64,000 nt of DNA from CADEDH01 sp965262175 (lineage in GTDB: Bacteria > Actinomycetota > Acidimicrobiia > Acidimicrobiales > SZUA-35): the NCBI GenBank assembly GCA_965262175.1, contig CBDHES010000002.1, positions 992,001 through 1,056,000 on the forward strand, written 5' to 3'. Both the position numbers and the translations under genes were made by a program. Below the pieces are notes generated by a model, which was given only the letters and a program-made list of their open reading frames with translations, was not told the origin of the DNA and did not search any database. Positions 33,501-39,991 of this stretch are shown here, in pieces. How positions within the stretch are numbered: the first letter of the stretch is position 1; every line of letters begins with the position of its first letter.

Positions 33501-34307
33501 TTCGAGTACGGCTACTCGTTGGCGAACCCCGACGCCCTCGTCATCTGGGAGGCGCAGTTCGGCGACTTCGTGAACGGCGCCCAGATCATCATCGATCAGT
33601 ACCTGGTCGCCGCCGAGGACAAGTGGCGGGAGAACTCCGGGCTGGTCATGCTGCTGCCCCACGGCTACGAGGGGCAGGGACCGGAGCACTCGTCGGGCCG
33701 GCTGGAGCGGTTCCTGTTGCTGTGCGCCGAGGACAACATCCAGGTGGCCAACGTCACCACCGCAGCCCAGTTCTTCCACCTGATCCGCCGGCAGATGATC
33801 CGCAACGTCCGTAAGCCGCTCGTCGTGTTCACCCCGAAGTCGGGCCTGCGGTCGAAGGCGACCCGGTCACCGGTCGAGTCGTTCACCTCCGGGTCGTTCC
33901 AGGAGGTCATCAACGACGAGATCGAGCGGACGGAGAACGTTCAGCGGGTCATCCTCGGAAGCGGCAAGGTGACGACCGAGGCCCTGGCCCGGCGAGCCGA
34001 GTTGGGAACCTCGGCGGCGGCCGTCGTTCGGGTCGAGCAGCTCTACCCGTGGCCGGTCCAAGCCGTGGCCAAGGCGATCGCCCGCTACCCCAACGCCCGG
34101 GAGCTGGTCTGGCTCCAGGAGGAACCGGAGAACATGGGAGCGTGGAACTCGGTCAAGGGCCGCCTCTACGAAGCCCACGAGCACAGCCACCAGATCCGGC
34201 GGGTGAGCCGCACCGAGTCGGGCAGCCCGGCCACCGGCTCCAACGCCATCCATCGCCAGGAGCAGGAGGAGCTGCTCAGCCGGGCCTTCGGCGGCCTCGG
34301 CGACTGA
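30570..34307 (+). CDS. kgd: multifunctional 2-oxoglutarate decarboxylase/dehydrogenase (Kgd/SucA-type)
   Basis: A 1245-residue enzyme of the actinobacterial Kgd type, which joins an E2-like acyltransferase domain to a thiamine-diphosphate E1o. The first about 40 residues (NAWLIDELFDQYRGDP) match the SucA N-terminal motif, then comes a Pro/Ala-rich linker. The acyltransferase core ends with the catalytic STYDHRIIQGAESG (about residue 331) and lacks a lipoyl domain. The E1o part has MAHRGRLNVLVNILGK, VLIHGDAAFAGQGVVFETLN and MIGYRRHGHNEGDDPSYTQP. It feeds 2-oxoglutarate into the TCA cycle or to succinate semialdehyde-type products. The GTG start is supported by GAGGGAAG. In M. tuberculosis such enzymes are controlled by GarA; no garA or pknG is in this window. 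Confidence 0.95.
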   Translation: MSTNDGPANGPNAWLIDELFDQYRGDPQSVPDEWRAEFERRRAAGPAAPSAAPTPAPPAATPAPAPTPPAATPPPAPAPPAVAPTPAPPAPAPATPTATPPPASNGAQAAAESKPEPGEQLRGVAARIVTNMEASLEVPTATSFRQIPAKLLEINRKILNNHLRRIRGGKVSFTHIIGYAVVQAIKTTVPNLNNTYVQGSDGKPRLIRNESINLGIAVDQQKEDGSRSLIVPVIKGAEALDFAGFVDAYEELIAKVRAGSLSIDDLTGATISLTNPGTIGTLQSVPRLMPGQGAIIGVGAIGYPAEYEAADPRVLAKLGLSKVISISSTYDHRIIQGAESGLFLQRVHELLLGNHEFYADAFEDVGVPYEAVQWRSDHGAVDHADELDNDIAKQMAVSTLINQYRVRGHLIANTNPLFDKTSKGHPELDPATYGLTIWDLDREFLTGHKDGIYAAVGGTAQRMKLGDILGILRDAYSRSIGVEYMHIADPTEKRWMQEQLERPFAPFDRDAQHHIMERLSAAEAIEKFLAARYVGQKRFGLEGAESAIPTLDAILSAAADANIERSVIGMAHRGRLNVLVNILGKHYRDLFSEFEGAIDSDDIQGSGDVKYHLGFRGKHTSRAGAAIDIELTANPSHLEAVDPIVVGMCRAYMDQSDAGNYPILPVLIHGDAAFAGQGVVFETLNLSQIHGYKVGGTVHLIINNQLGYTTAPHQSRSSDYSTDVAKAVQAPIFHVNADDPEACVRVAQMAVAYRQRFNKDVVIDMIGYRRHGHNEGDDPSYTQPMMYRKIGQRPPVRAIYTQTLVDRGDITVDEAERAMAYFDSVLQKALDQTRESAPPAGIKAKPAPPPVGVLPHVQTGVRRDSLDRVYTALTTQPDGFTVHPKLARQFDARHEMWESGEVDWAMAEAFAWGSLLEEGVSVRVAGQDSRRGTFAHRHATVLDFENGEEYTPLGAMTGPHTDFWIYDSTLSEYAALGFEYGYSLANPDALVIWEAQFGDFVNGAQIIIDQYLVAAEDKWRENSGLVMLLPHGYEGQGPEHSSGRLERFLLLCAEDNIQVANVTTAAQFFHLIRRQMIRNVRKPLVVFTPKSGLRSKATRSPVESFTSGSFQEVINDEIERTENVQRVILGSGKVTTEALARRAELGTSAAAVVRVEQLYPWPVQAVAKAIARYPNARELVWLQEEPENMGAWNSVKGRLYEAHEHSHQIRRVSRTESGSPATGSNAIHRQEQEELLSRAFGGLGD

Positions 34308-34330
34308 CCGCACCCCGGCGACCGAGCGCA

Positions 34331-34362
34331 TCGGCGTCGTCGGCTTCTTCCGGCGACGCCGA
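34331..34362. terminator. strong hairpin terminator after kgd
   Basis: A 13-bp stem (34331-34343 with 34350-34362, one G-U) around the loop CTTCTT, 24 bases after the kgd stop and 22 before the stop of the convergent HAD gene. It can fold on either strand. It lacks a long U run, as is usual in actinobacteria. Confidence 0.6.
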
Positions 34363-34384
34363 CTCGGTCGCCGACTCGGTCGGC

Positions 34385-35011
34385 TCAGAGCAGGTCGATG
34401 CCGATGATCGAGCCCAGCTCGGTGAGCGCCTCGACCGGGTCGGTGACTTTGATGGTGGTGATGCCCATCGCCTTGGCCGGCTTGAGGTTGATGCCGAGAT
34501 CGTCGAGGAAGACCGCGTCGGCGGCGTCGATCCCGAGGGCGGCCAGCGCTCGCCGATAGAACTCGGGCTCCGGCTTTCGAATGCCGACCACCGACGACTC
34601 GATGACGTGATCGAACATCGTCATCACCTCGGCCGCCTCCGGACGCTGGGTGGTGCCGTCGGCGGAGCGGATGTTGTTCGTCAGGCAAGCGGTGGCGAAG
34701 CCGGCGCCCTTGATCCGGCGGATCGCCTCGACCATGGCCGGTCGGATCTCGCCTGATAGCAGGCCGAGGATCGCCCGACCGTCGACCGAGTGACCGAGCA
34801 CCCGGGCCTCGGCCTCGAACAGTTCGGCGAAGCCCGCGGTGTCGACCTCGGACCGCTCGAGCTTGGCCCAGGCGTTGTCGTCGGGGTTGGTGGAGTTGAT
34901 CTCCCGGACCAGTCCGACGGGGAGTCCGTTGTCGGACTCGTAGCGGGCGAACGCCTCGAACGGGCTGGTCGTGACGACACCGCCGAAGTCAAACATCACT
35001 GCTTTGATCAC
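34385..35011 (-). CDS. HAD-superfamily phosphatase-like hydrolase
   Basis: A 208-residue HAD subfamily IA protein. Motif I is VMFDFGGVV with Asp nucleophile (the second Asp is replaced by Gly, as in the epoxide-hydrolase N-domain-like branch). Motif II is CLTNNIRS, motif III the Lys in GIRKPEPEFY and motif IV VFLDDLGINLKPA. A small helical cap lies between motifs I and II. It probably hydrolyses a phosphate monoester, though the Gly for the general acid Asp could mean reduced or different activity. The GTG at 35011 was chosen because TAGTAT ends exactly 7 bases upstream; the open frame extends to another GTG at 35047. It is convergent with kgd. Confidence 0.8.
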   Translation of the reverse strand: MIKAVMFDFGGVVTTSPFEAFARYESDNGLPVGLVREINSTNPDDNAWAKLERSEVDTAGFAELFEAEARVLGHSVDGRAILGLLSGEIRPAMVEAIRRIKGAGFATACLTNNIRSADGTTQRPEAAEVMTMFDHVIESSVVGIRKPEPEFYRRALAALGIDAADAVFLDDLGINLKPAKAMGITTIKVTDPVEALTELGSIIGIDLL

Positions 35012-35018
35012 ATTCACG

Positions 35019-35024
35019 ATACTA
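35019..35024 (-). promoter_or_regulatory. -10 box (TAGTAT), leaderless, for the HAD gene
   Basis: TAGTAT on the minus strand ends 7 bases before the GTG at 35011. It is the closest match to the -10 consensus in the window. Confidence 0.6.
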
Positions 35025-35035
35025 TTGCCGACCTC

Positions 35036-35041
35036 TAGGCT
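35036..35041 (+). promoter_or_regulatory. -10 box (TAGGCT) for the NYN gene transcript
   Basis: TAGGCT on the plus strand ends 6 bases before a GTG at 35048 that opens a 24-codon ORF. It lies 12 bp from the divergent HAD -10 box. Confidence 0.4.
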
Positions 35042-35047
35042 CGACAC

Positions 35048-35122
35048 GTGAGCTTGGCGCGCAGTGAGTGGTCCCGTCCGAATGGGTTCCGACTCAGCCG
35101 CCAGCTCCGATCGGCCTCCTGA
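35048..35122 (+). CDS. 24-codon candidate leaderless upstream ORF before the NYN gene
   Basis: GTG at 35048 reads MSLARSEWSRPNGFRLSRQL plus RSAS and stops at TGA 35120-35122, 16 bases before the ATG at 35139. The start has leaderless spacing to TAGGCT. There is no homology to judge by. It could be a regulatory leader peptide or chance. Confidence 0.3.
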   Translation: MSLARSEWSRPNGFRLSRQLRSAS

Positions 35123-35138
35123 AGATCATTGGGCACAC

Positions 35139-36977
35139 ATGACATCAACCGATCGACACCTAGTCGTCGATGGATCGAACATCGCAACCGAAGGGCGAAC
35201 GCTGCCGAGCCTCGCTCAACTCGACGAGGCCGTCCGGGCCATCACCGCCGAGTACTCGTACGAGTCGTTGACCGTCGTCGTCGACGCCACGTTCGCACAT
35301 CGCATCGACGATGCCGAACGACCCGAGTTCGAAGCGGCAGTCCTCGCCGGCGAGCTGGTAACGCCGCCGGCCGGAGCGATCGGTCGGGGTGACGCGTTCA
35401 TCCTCCAGGTCGCCGAGAAGGTCGGCGCCGTCGTGTTCTCCAACGACTCCTTTCAGGAGTTCCACGGCGAGCACGAGTGGCTCTTCGAGCCGGGCCGCCT
35501 GATCGGCGGCAAGCCGATCGAGGGTGTCGGCTGGGTCTTCGTCGAGCGGGCGCCGGTCCGGGGACCGGCCAGCCGACGTGCGGTGCGAGACGCCGGCGGC
35601 CGTCCCGGATCCCGACGGTCCGGTTCCGGCCGCTCCCGACGCTCGACGGCCAGCGGCCCGCCACCGAAACCGTCGCGCACCACGCCACCGCCCGCGACCA
35701 AGACCGCCAAGCCGGTCGCCACCGGATCCAAGGCTGCCAAGGCGGCGGCCAAGAAGTCGAAGGCGACCAGCAAGTCGGCCGACAAGCGATCCCGCACGCC
35801 GGCCGAGTTGAACGACCCGCGGACGTTCATGGGCTTCGTCGCCCGCTACTCGATCGGTGACGAGGTCGAGGCGACCGTCGAGCGCTTCTCCTCTCACGGC
35901 TGCTACCTCACCGCAGCCGACGCACAGTGCTACCTCCCGTCAAGGGCGATGGGTGACCCGCCCCCGAGCCGGGCACGAGATGTCGTGTCCCAGGGGCAGA
36001 CCGTGATCGTGAAGGTCGAGTCGCTCGACTCCGACCGTCGCGGCATCAACGTTGCGTTGGTGCGAGCCATCCCTTCGGATGGCGAACGAAGCAATGACCC
36101 GGGGTCGCCGCCGCGTGCGGGCTCATCTCCGGATCGCAGCAGGAATCCCGCCAAACGTCCTCAAGGGGGACCGGCCGTCGCCGACGAGCAGGTTGCCGAC
36201 GAGGGGCATCTCACAAGGAGCACAACCAACGTGGCTACGAAGTCTGCGGCTCGCACCCGGGCCAAGAACGCGACGAAGTCAGCGAAGACGACGGCCAAGG
36301 CGTCGGCCAAGACCGCCGCCACGGCAACGACGTCGGCCCGGGCGAAGCGGGCGACCGCACGGAAGACGGCCACCGACTCCACCAACGGAGCGGCCAAGAA
36401 GGCCACCGCCAAGAAGACCCCGGCCAAGTCGACCGCCAAGAAGGCCCCGGCCAAGAAGACCACGGCCAAGAGCACCACCAAGAAGGCCACCGCCAAGAAG
36501 GCCCCGGCCAAGAGCACCACCAAGAAGGCCACCGCCAAGAAGACCACGGCGAAGAAGGCCCCGGCCAAGTCGACCACCAAGAAGGCCACCGCCAAGAAGA
36601 CCACGGCCAAGAGCACCACCAAGAAGGCCACCGCCAAGAAGGCCCCGGCCAAGAAGACCGGCCAAGTCGACCACCAAGAAGGCCACCGCCAAGAAGACCC
36701 GGCCAAGAGCACCGCCAAGAAGGCCACCGCCAAGAAGACCACGGCCAAGTCGACCACCAAGAAGGCCACCGCCAAGAAGGCCCCGGCCAAGTCGACCGCC
36801 AAGAAGGCCCCGGCGAAGAAGGCCCCGGCCAAGAGCACCACCAAGAAGGCCACCGCCAAGAAGGCCCCGGCCAAGCGCACCACCAAGAAGGCCACCGCCA
36901 CCGCTGCTGGCACCGCAGCCAACGCCGCCAGCTCCACCGTCGCCGACGGCGGCACCCCGGCTTCCACGACCGCCTGA
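35139..36977 (+). CDS. NYN-type ribonuclease with S1 domain, in frame with a histone-H1-like Lys/Ala tail
   Basis: The 612-codon frame has three parts. Residues about 5-130 form a Zc3h12a-like NYN/PIN ribonuclease domain: HLVVDGSNIATEG with the first Asp, TVVVDATFAHRI, GRGDAFILQVAEKVGAVVFS, NDSFQEF. A basic linker follows, then an S1 RNA-binding domain (about 235-310: GFVARYSIGDEVEATVERF, SSHGCYLTAADAQCYLPSRA). After a linker with weak codon bias (36064-36230), residues 365-612 are almost pure KKATAKKAPAKSTTKK-like repeats. The front part should cleave RNA; the tail should bind nucleic acid. It may be one fusion protein or two genes with the stop lost, because a good ribosome-binding site precedes a GTG at 36231. 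The ATG at 35139 is chosen by domain onset. Confidence 0.65.
   Translation: MTSTDRHLVVDGSNIATEGRTLPSLAQLDEAVRAITAEYSYESLTVVVDATFAHRIDDAERPEFEAAVLAGELVTPPAGAIGRGDAFILQVAEKVGAVVFSNDSFQEFHGEHEWLFEPGRLIGGKPIEGVGWVFVERAPVRGPASRRAVRDAGGRPGSRRSGSGRSRRSTASGPPPKPSRTTPPPATKTAKPVATGSKAAKAAAKKSKATSKSADKRSRTPAELNDPRTFMGFVARYSIGDEVEATVERFSSHGCYLTAADAQCYLPSRAMGDPPPSRARDVVSQGQTVIVKVESLDSDRRGINVALVRAIPSDGERSNDPGSPPRAGSSPDRSRNPAKRPQGGPAVADEQVADEGHLTRSTTNVATKSAARTRAKNATKSAKTTAKASAKTAATATTSARAKRATARKTATDSTNGAAKKATAKKTPAKSTAKKAPAKKTTAKSTTKKATAKKAPAKSTTKKATAKKTTAKKAPAKSTTKKATAKKTTAKSTTKKATAKKAPAKKTGQVDHQEGHRQEDPAKSTAKKATAKKTTAKSTTKKATAKKAPAKSTAKKAPAKKAPAKSTTKKATAKKAPAKRTTKKATATAAGTAANAASSTVADGGTPASTTA
36231..36977 (+). 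CDS. possible internally initiated histone-H1-like (HctB-like) DNA-binding protein
   Basis: Same frame as the NYN-S1 coding region, but a GTG at 36231 is preceded by AAGGAG (36215-36220), 10 bases away. Translation from it would give a 248-residue basic protein made mostly of AKKATAKK/AKSTTKK units with a short less repetitive start (ATKSAARTRAKNATKSAKTT) and an uncharged end (GTAANAASSTVADGG). Such Lys/Ala/Thr/Pro repeats are typical of bacterial H1-like, HctB-type and HupB-tail chromatin proteins. A separate product in addition to, or instead of, a fusion is inferred. The reading frame carries a compensated indel pair (36659-36702). Confidence 0.5.
   Translation: MATKSAARTRAKNATKSAKTTAKASAKTAATATTSARAKRATARKTATDSTNGAAKKATAKKTPAKSTAKKAPAKKTTAKSTTKKATAKKAPAKSTTKKATAKKTTAKKAPAKSTTKKATAKKTTAKSTTKKATAKKAPAKKTGQVDHQEGHRQEDPAKSTAKKATAKKTTAKSTTKKATAKKAPAKSTAKKAPAKKAPAKSTTKKATAKKAPAKRTTKKATATAAGTAANAASSTVADGGTPASTTA
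36385..36890 (+). repeat. Lys/Ala/Thr/Pro-coding tandem repeats with a local frame slip
   Basis: Imperfect units of AAGAAGGCCACCGCCAAGAAG type, encoding KKATAKK, KKAPAK and KSTTKK. Around 36659-36661 two bases are missing relative to the repeat, and around 36699-36702 one more. Between them the frame reads TGQVDHQEGHRQED, while the repeat peptide continues in another frame. Confidence 0.85.
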
Positions 36978-37061
36978 TCGACGAACGCCGCCCGGTGACC
37001 GCGTGACCGTGGTCGACGGGCCGTGCGCGGCAGGTGGGGTTCGACCGATTTTGTGAACGGT

Positions 37062-37067
37062 TACCCT
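37062..37067 (+). promoter_or_regulatory. -10 box (TACCCT), leaderless, for ettA
   Basis: TACCCT ends 7 bases before the ATG at 37075. TTCGAC at 37040-37045 gives a 16-base spacer as a possible -35. Confidence 0.55.
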
Positions 37068-37074
37068 CGGCCGG

Positions 37075-38763
37075 ATGGCAGCACAGTTCATCTACACCAT
37101 GCACAAGGTCGGCCGGTTCCACCCGCCCGACCGCCAGGTCCTGGAGAACATCACGCTGTCGTTCTACCCCGGCGCCAAGATCGGGGTTCTCGGCTCGAAC
37201 GGTGCGGGCAAGTCGTCGCTGTTGAAGATCATGGCCGGCATCGACGACGGCCATACCGGGGACGCTCGCCTCACACCAGGGTTCTCGGTCGGCTACCTCC
37301 AGCAGGAACCGCAGCTCGACACGGAGAAGGACGTCCAGGGCAACGTCATGGACGGAGCCGGCGACACGGTCCAGCTCTTGGCCGAGTACGACGAGGTGCT
37401 GGCCGGTTGGTCCGACCCCGAGGCCGACTACGAGAAGCTGGGCGCCCGCCAGGCCGAGCTGGAGGACAAGATCGAGGCCGCCGGCGCCTGGGACCTCCAG
37501 CGGACGATCGAGATCGCCATGGAGGCGCTCCGCCTCCCACCCAAGGACGCCGGGGTCGAGCACCTCTCCGGCGGCGAGCGACGCCGGGTTGCGCTGTGCC
37601 GTCTCCTGCTGTCCCGGCCCGATCTGCTGCTCCTCGACGAGCCGACCAACCACCTCGATGCTGAATCGGTGGCGTGGCTGGAGCGTCACCTGGCCGACTA
37701 CCCGGGAACGGTCGTGGCCATCACCCACGACCGCTACTTCCTCGACAACGTCGCCCGTTGGATCCTCGAGCTCGACCGGGGCAGGGGCATCCCCTTCGAG
37801 GGGAACTACAGCAGCTGGCTCGAGCAGAAGCAGGCCCGGCTCGATTCCGAGGAACGGGCCCAGGCGGCCCGACAGCGGACGCTCGCTCGAGAGCTGGAGT
37901 GGGTGCGGATGGCGCCCAAGGCCCGGCAGGCCAAGGGGCGAGCCCGCCTCAGCGCCTACGAGAACCTGCGGGCCGAGGCCGAGGAGTACGACCCGGCCTC
38001 GGAGAAGGTGCAGATCCATATCCCACCCGGCAAACGGCTCGGTGACCAGGTCATCGAGGTGGCGGGGCTGTCCAAGGGATTCGGCGAGAAGCTCCTCATC
38101 GAGGACCTGTCGTTCTCCCTCCCCCCGGCCGGCATCGTCGGGGTGATCGGCGGCAACGGGGCCGGCAAGACGACGCTGTTCAAGATGCTGATCGCCGCCG
38201 CCACCGGCGACGGCGAGCAGCCGGACTCGGGGGCGATCACCGTCGGGACGACCGTCGACCTCGCCTACGTCGACCAGTCCCGGGAGGTCCTCGACTCTGC
38301 GGACACCGTCTACGAGGCGATCACCGAGGGCCACGACATCGTGGAGGTCGGCGACCGTGAGGTCAACGGTCGGGCCTACGTCGCCTCGTTCAACTTCCGG
38401 GGTTCGGACCAGCAGAAGAGCGTCGGCCTGCTGTCGGGTGGCGAGCGGAACCGGGTCCACCTGGCTCGGGTCCTGAAGCGAGGGGGCAACGTCCTGCTGC
38501 TCGACGAGCCGACCAACGACCTCGACGTCGACACCCTCCGAGCGCTGGAGGACGCCCTCGAGCGGTTCGCTGGGTGCGCGGTGGTGATCAGCCACGACCG
38601 GTGGTTCCTCGACCGGATCGCCACCCACATCCTCTCGTTCGAGGGCAACTCCCAGGTCCGGTGGTTCGAGGGCAACTTCTCGGAGTACGAGGAGTTCCGG
38701 GCGCGCGAGCTGGGGGCCGACACCGCTCCGTCCCGGGTGACGTACAAGCCCCTCGCCCGCTGA
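37075..38763 (+). CDS. ettA: energy-dependent translational throttle protein EttA (ABC-F ATPase)
   Basis: A 562-residue cytosolic ABC-F protein with two ATPase domains and no membrane part. It binds the ribosomal E site and gates the first elongation step according to ATP/ADP. The EttA-type start is AAQFIYTMHKVGRFHPPD. The first Walker A is GSNGAGKSSLLKI (about residue 42), signature LSGGERRRVALCRLLL, Walker B LLLLDEPTNHLDAESVAWL, an arm-like insertion, the linker ending in IPPGKRLGDQVIEVAGL, second Walker A GGNGAGKTTLFKM, signature LSGGERNRVHLARVL and DEPTNDLDVDTLRALEDAL. Length and architecture fit EttA closely. A GAAA-loop hairpin follows the stop. Confidence 0.95.
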   Translation: MAAQFIYTMHKVGRFHPPDRQVLENITLSFYPGAKIGVLGSNGAGKSSLLKIMAGIDDGHTGDARLTPGFSVGYLQQEPQLDTEKDVQGNVMDGAGDTVQLLAEYDEVLAGWSDPEADYEKLGARQAELEDKIEAAGAWDLQRTIEIAMEALRLPPKDAGVEHLSGGERRRVALCRLLLSRPDLLLLDEPTNHLDAESVAWLERHLADYPGTVVAITHDRYFLDNVARWILELDRGRGIPFEGNYSSWLEQKQARLDSEERAQAARQRTLARELEWVRMAPKARQAKGRARLSAYENLRAEAEEYDPASEKVQIHIPPGKRLGDQVIEVAGLSKGFGEKLLIEDLSFSLPPAGIVGVIGGNGAGKTTLFKMLIAAATGDGEQPDSGAITVGTTVDLAYVDQSREVLDSADTVYEAITEGHDIVEVGDREVNGRAYVASFNFRGSDQQKSVGLLSGGERNRVHLARVLKRGGNVLLLDEPTNDLDVDTLRALEDALERFAGCAVVISHDRWFLDRIATHILSFEGNSQVRWFEGNFSEYEEFRARELGADTAPSRVTYKPLAR

Positions 38764-38768
38764 TCCAC

Positions 38769-38784
38769 CGCCCCGAAAGGGGCG
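38769..38784 (+). terminator. hairpin with GAAA tetraloop after ettA
   Basis: CGCCCC-GAAA-GGGGCG, a perfect 6-bp stem with a GNRA loop, starting 6 bases after the ettA stop. It lacks a U tract, so it may attenuate rather than fully terminate. Confidence 0.4.
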
Positions 38785-38820
38785 ACCTCAAGACCGCGGG
38801 GTCGGCGCCGATGGAACCCA

Positions 38821-39087
38821 ATGCCATCGCGCAGCAGCACGACCACCGACACCGAGCGCACCGCACCGGTGGAGCCGCCCCGCGAGAGCCGGGCGGTCAC
38901 CCGGTTGATCGAAGCCGGCTGTACCGCCGACTGCCCCTACTGCGGGGAGCGGGTCAAGTATCGGGCTCGCCACCGCGATCAGCAGGTGATCTGCAACGTC
39001 TACGTCGACGGCGTCTGGCAACGGGTCGAGCAGTATCACGCCCAGTGCTACGAAGACGCTGGGCATCCCCACGGCGAGCCGATCTGA
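38821..39087 (+). CDS. small zinc-ribbon-like protein
   Basis: An 88-residue soluble protein with an unstructured Thr/Glu-rich N-terminus and a compact core GCTADCPYCGERVKYRARHR, ending VEQYHAQCYEDAGHPHG. The C-x3-C-x2-C cluster and the later H-x2-C could bind zinc. I recognise no named family. It lies between ettA and cysQ on the same strand with its own short gaps. No ribosome-binding site is clear, so the start could be at another codon nearby. Coding is supported by codon bias and the cysteine pattern. Confidence 0.55.
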   Translation: MPSRSSTTTDTERTAPVEPPRESRAVTRLIEAGCTADCPYCGERVKYRARHRDQQVICNVYVDGVWQRVEQYHAQCYEDAGHPHGEPI

Positions 39088-39136
39088 CGGTCGACGCCAC
39101 CACCCGATCGGGCCGCCGGGCGATGGGGTCGACGGT

Positions 39137-39142
39137 TAGGGT
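39137..39142 (+). promoter_or_regulatory. -10 box (TAGGGT), leaderless, for cysQ
   Basis: TAGGGT ends 7 bases before the ATG at 39150. Confidence 0.5.
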
Positions 39143-39149
39143 TGCGGGC

Positions 39150-39905
39150 ATGGACGACCTCCGCGACGACCATCGTCTCGCCGCTTCGATCGCCGCCGAG
39201 ACGGCCCAAGCCCTGCTCGCCGTACGGCAGCACCACGTCGAGGCCCAGAGCTCGGCGGACGAGCTCAAGACCGCCGGCGACCGGGCTGCCCACGAGCTCA
39301 TCGTCGAGCGCCTCGCCGCCGAGCGCCCCGACGACGCCGTGCTGTCTGAGGAGGGCAAGGACGACCAGGCCCGGCTCACCGCCACACGGGTGTGGATCGT
39401 CGACCCCCTCGACGGGACGAGGGAGTTCTCCGAGCCGCCCCGCGTCGACTGGGCGGTCCACATCGCCCTCGTCGTCGGCGGCCAGCCGACCGTCGGGGCG
39501 GTCGCCCTCCCGGCCGAGGACCTCGTCCTCCACACCGGCGCACCCCCGACGCTGCCCGACGCGCTCGACGGCCCGCCGCGGGTGATCGTCAGCCGGACCC
39601 GGCGGCCCCAGCCGGCGCTCGACCTCGCCGACGGACTCGGCGGGACCTACGTGGAGATGGGCTCGGCCGGGGCGAAGACGATGGCCGTGGTTCGGGGCGA
39701 CGCCGAGATCTACGCCCACTCCGGAGGCCAGTACGAGTGGGACTCGTGCGCCCCGGTCGCGGTCGCCGAGGCGGCCGGGCTCCACTGCAGCCGGCTCGAC
39801 GGCACCTCGCTGGCCTACAACCGCCCCGACCCCTACCTGCCCGATCTGCTCATCTGCCGACCCGAGTGGCGGGACCCGGCCCTCGACATACTGAACCGGG
39901 GATGA
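39150..39905 (+). CDS. cysQ: 3'(2'),5'-bisphosphate nucleotidase CysQ-like (inositol monophosphatase family)
   Basis: A 251-residue magnesium-dependent phosphatase. It has KTAGDRAAHELIVERLAAE, the metal-ligand Glu in VLSEEGKDD, the core motif VWIVDPLDGTREF (about residues 82-94) and the second motif GGQYEWDSCAPVAVAEAAG. The DPLDGTxEF form is that of CysQ/PAP phosphatase, which removes 3'-phosphoadenosine 5'-phosphate made during sulfate assimilation; inositol-phosphate hydrolysis is an alternative for this family. A TAGGGT -10 box ends 7 bases before the ATG. No sulfate-assimilation genes are adjacent. Confidence 0.85.
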   Translation: MDDLRDDHRLAASIAAETAQALLAVRQHHVEAQSSADELKTAGDRAAHELIVERLAAERPDDAVLSEEGKDDQARLTATRVWIVDPLDGTREFSEPPRVDWAVHIALVVGGQPTVGAVALPAEDLVLHTGAPPTLPDALDGPPRVIVSRTRRPQPALDLADGLGGTYVEMGSAGAKTMAVVRGDAEIYAHSGGQYEWDSCAPVAVAEAAGLHCSRLDGTSLAYNRPDPYLPDLLICRPEWRDPALDILNRG

Positions 39906-39977
39906 CGACCCCCGCCCCACCCCCGCCGGACGACGGCCGCTCGCGCCTCCGATCCTCCATCGGCGGCACCTCCCTCC

Positions 39978-39983
39978 CAGACT
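39978..39983 (+). promoter_or_regulatory. -10-like box (CAGACT), leaderless, for the UbiB-like gene
   Basis: CAGACT ends 8 bases before the GTG at 39992, fitting the YANNNT rule. Confidence 0.3.
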
Positions 39984-39991
39984 GGTAACCC

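Noticed and set aside
36385..36890. CRISPR-like regular repeats
   Set aside because: The units are 15-30 bp, contiguous, without unique spacers, and encode a Lys/Ala peptide in frame.
36235..38628. Long minus-strand frame opposite the H1-like repeats and ettA
   Set aside because: Its Trp/Ser/Pro-rich repeat text is the antisense of Lys-rich repeats; ettA on the plus strand is certain.
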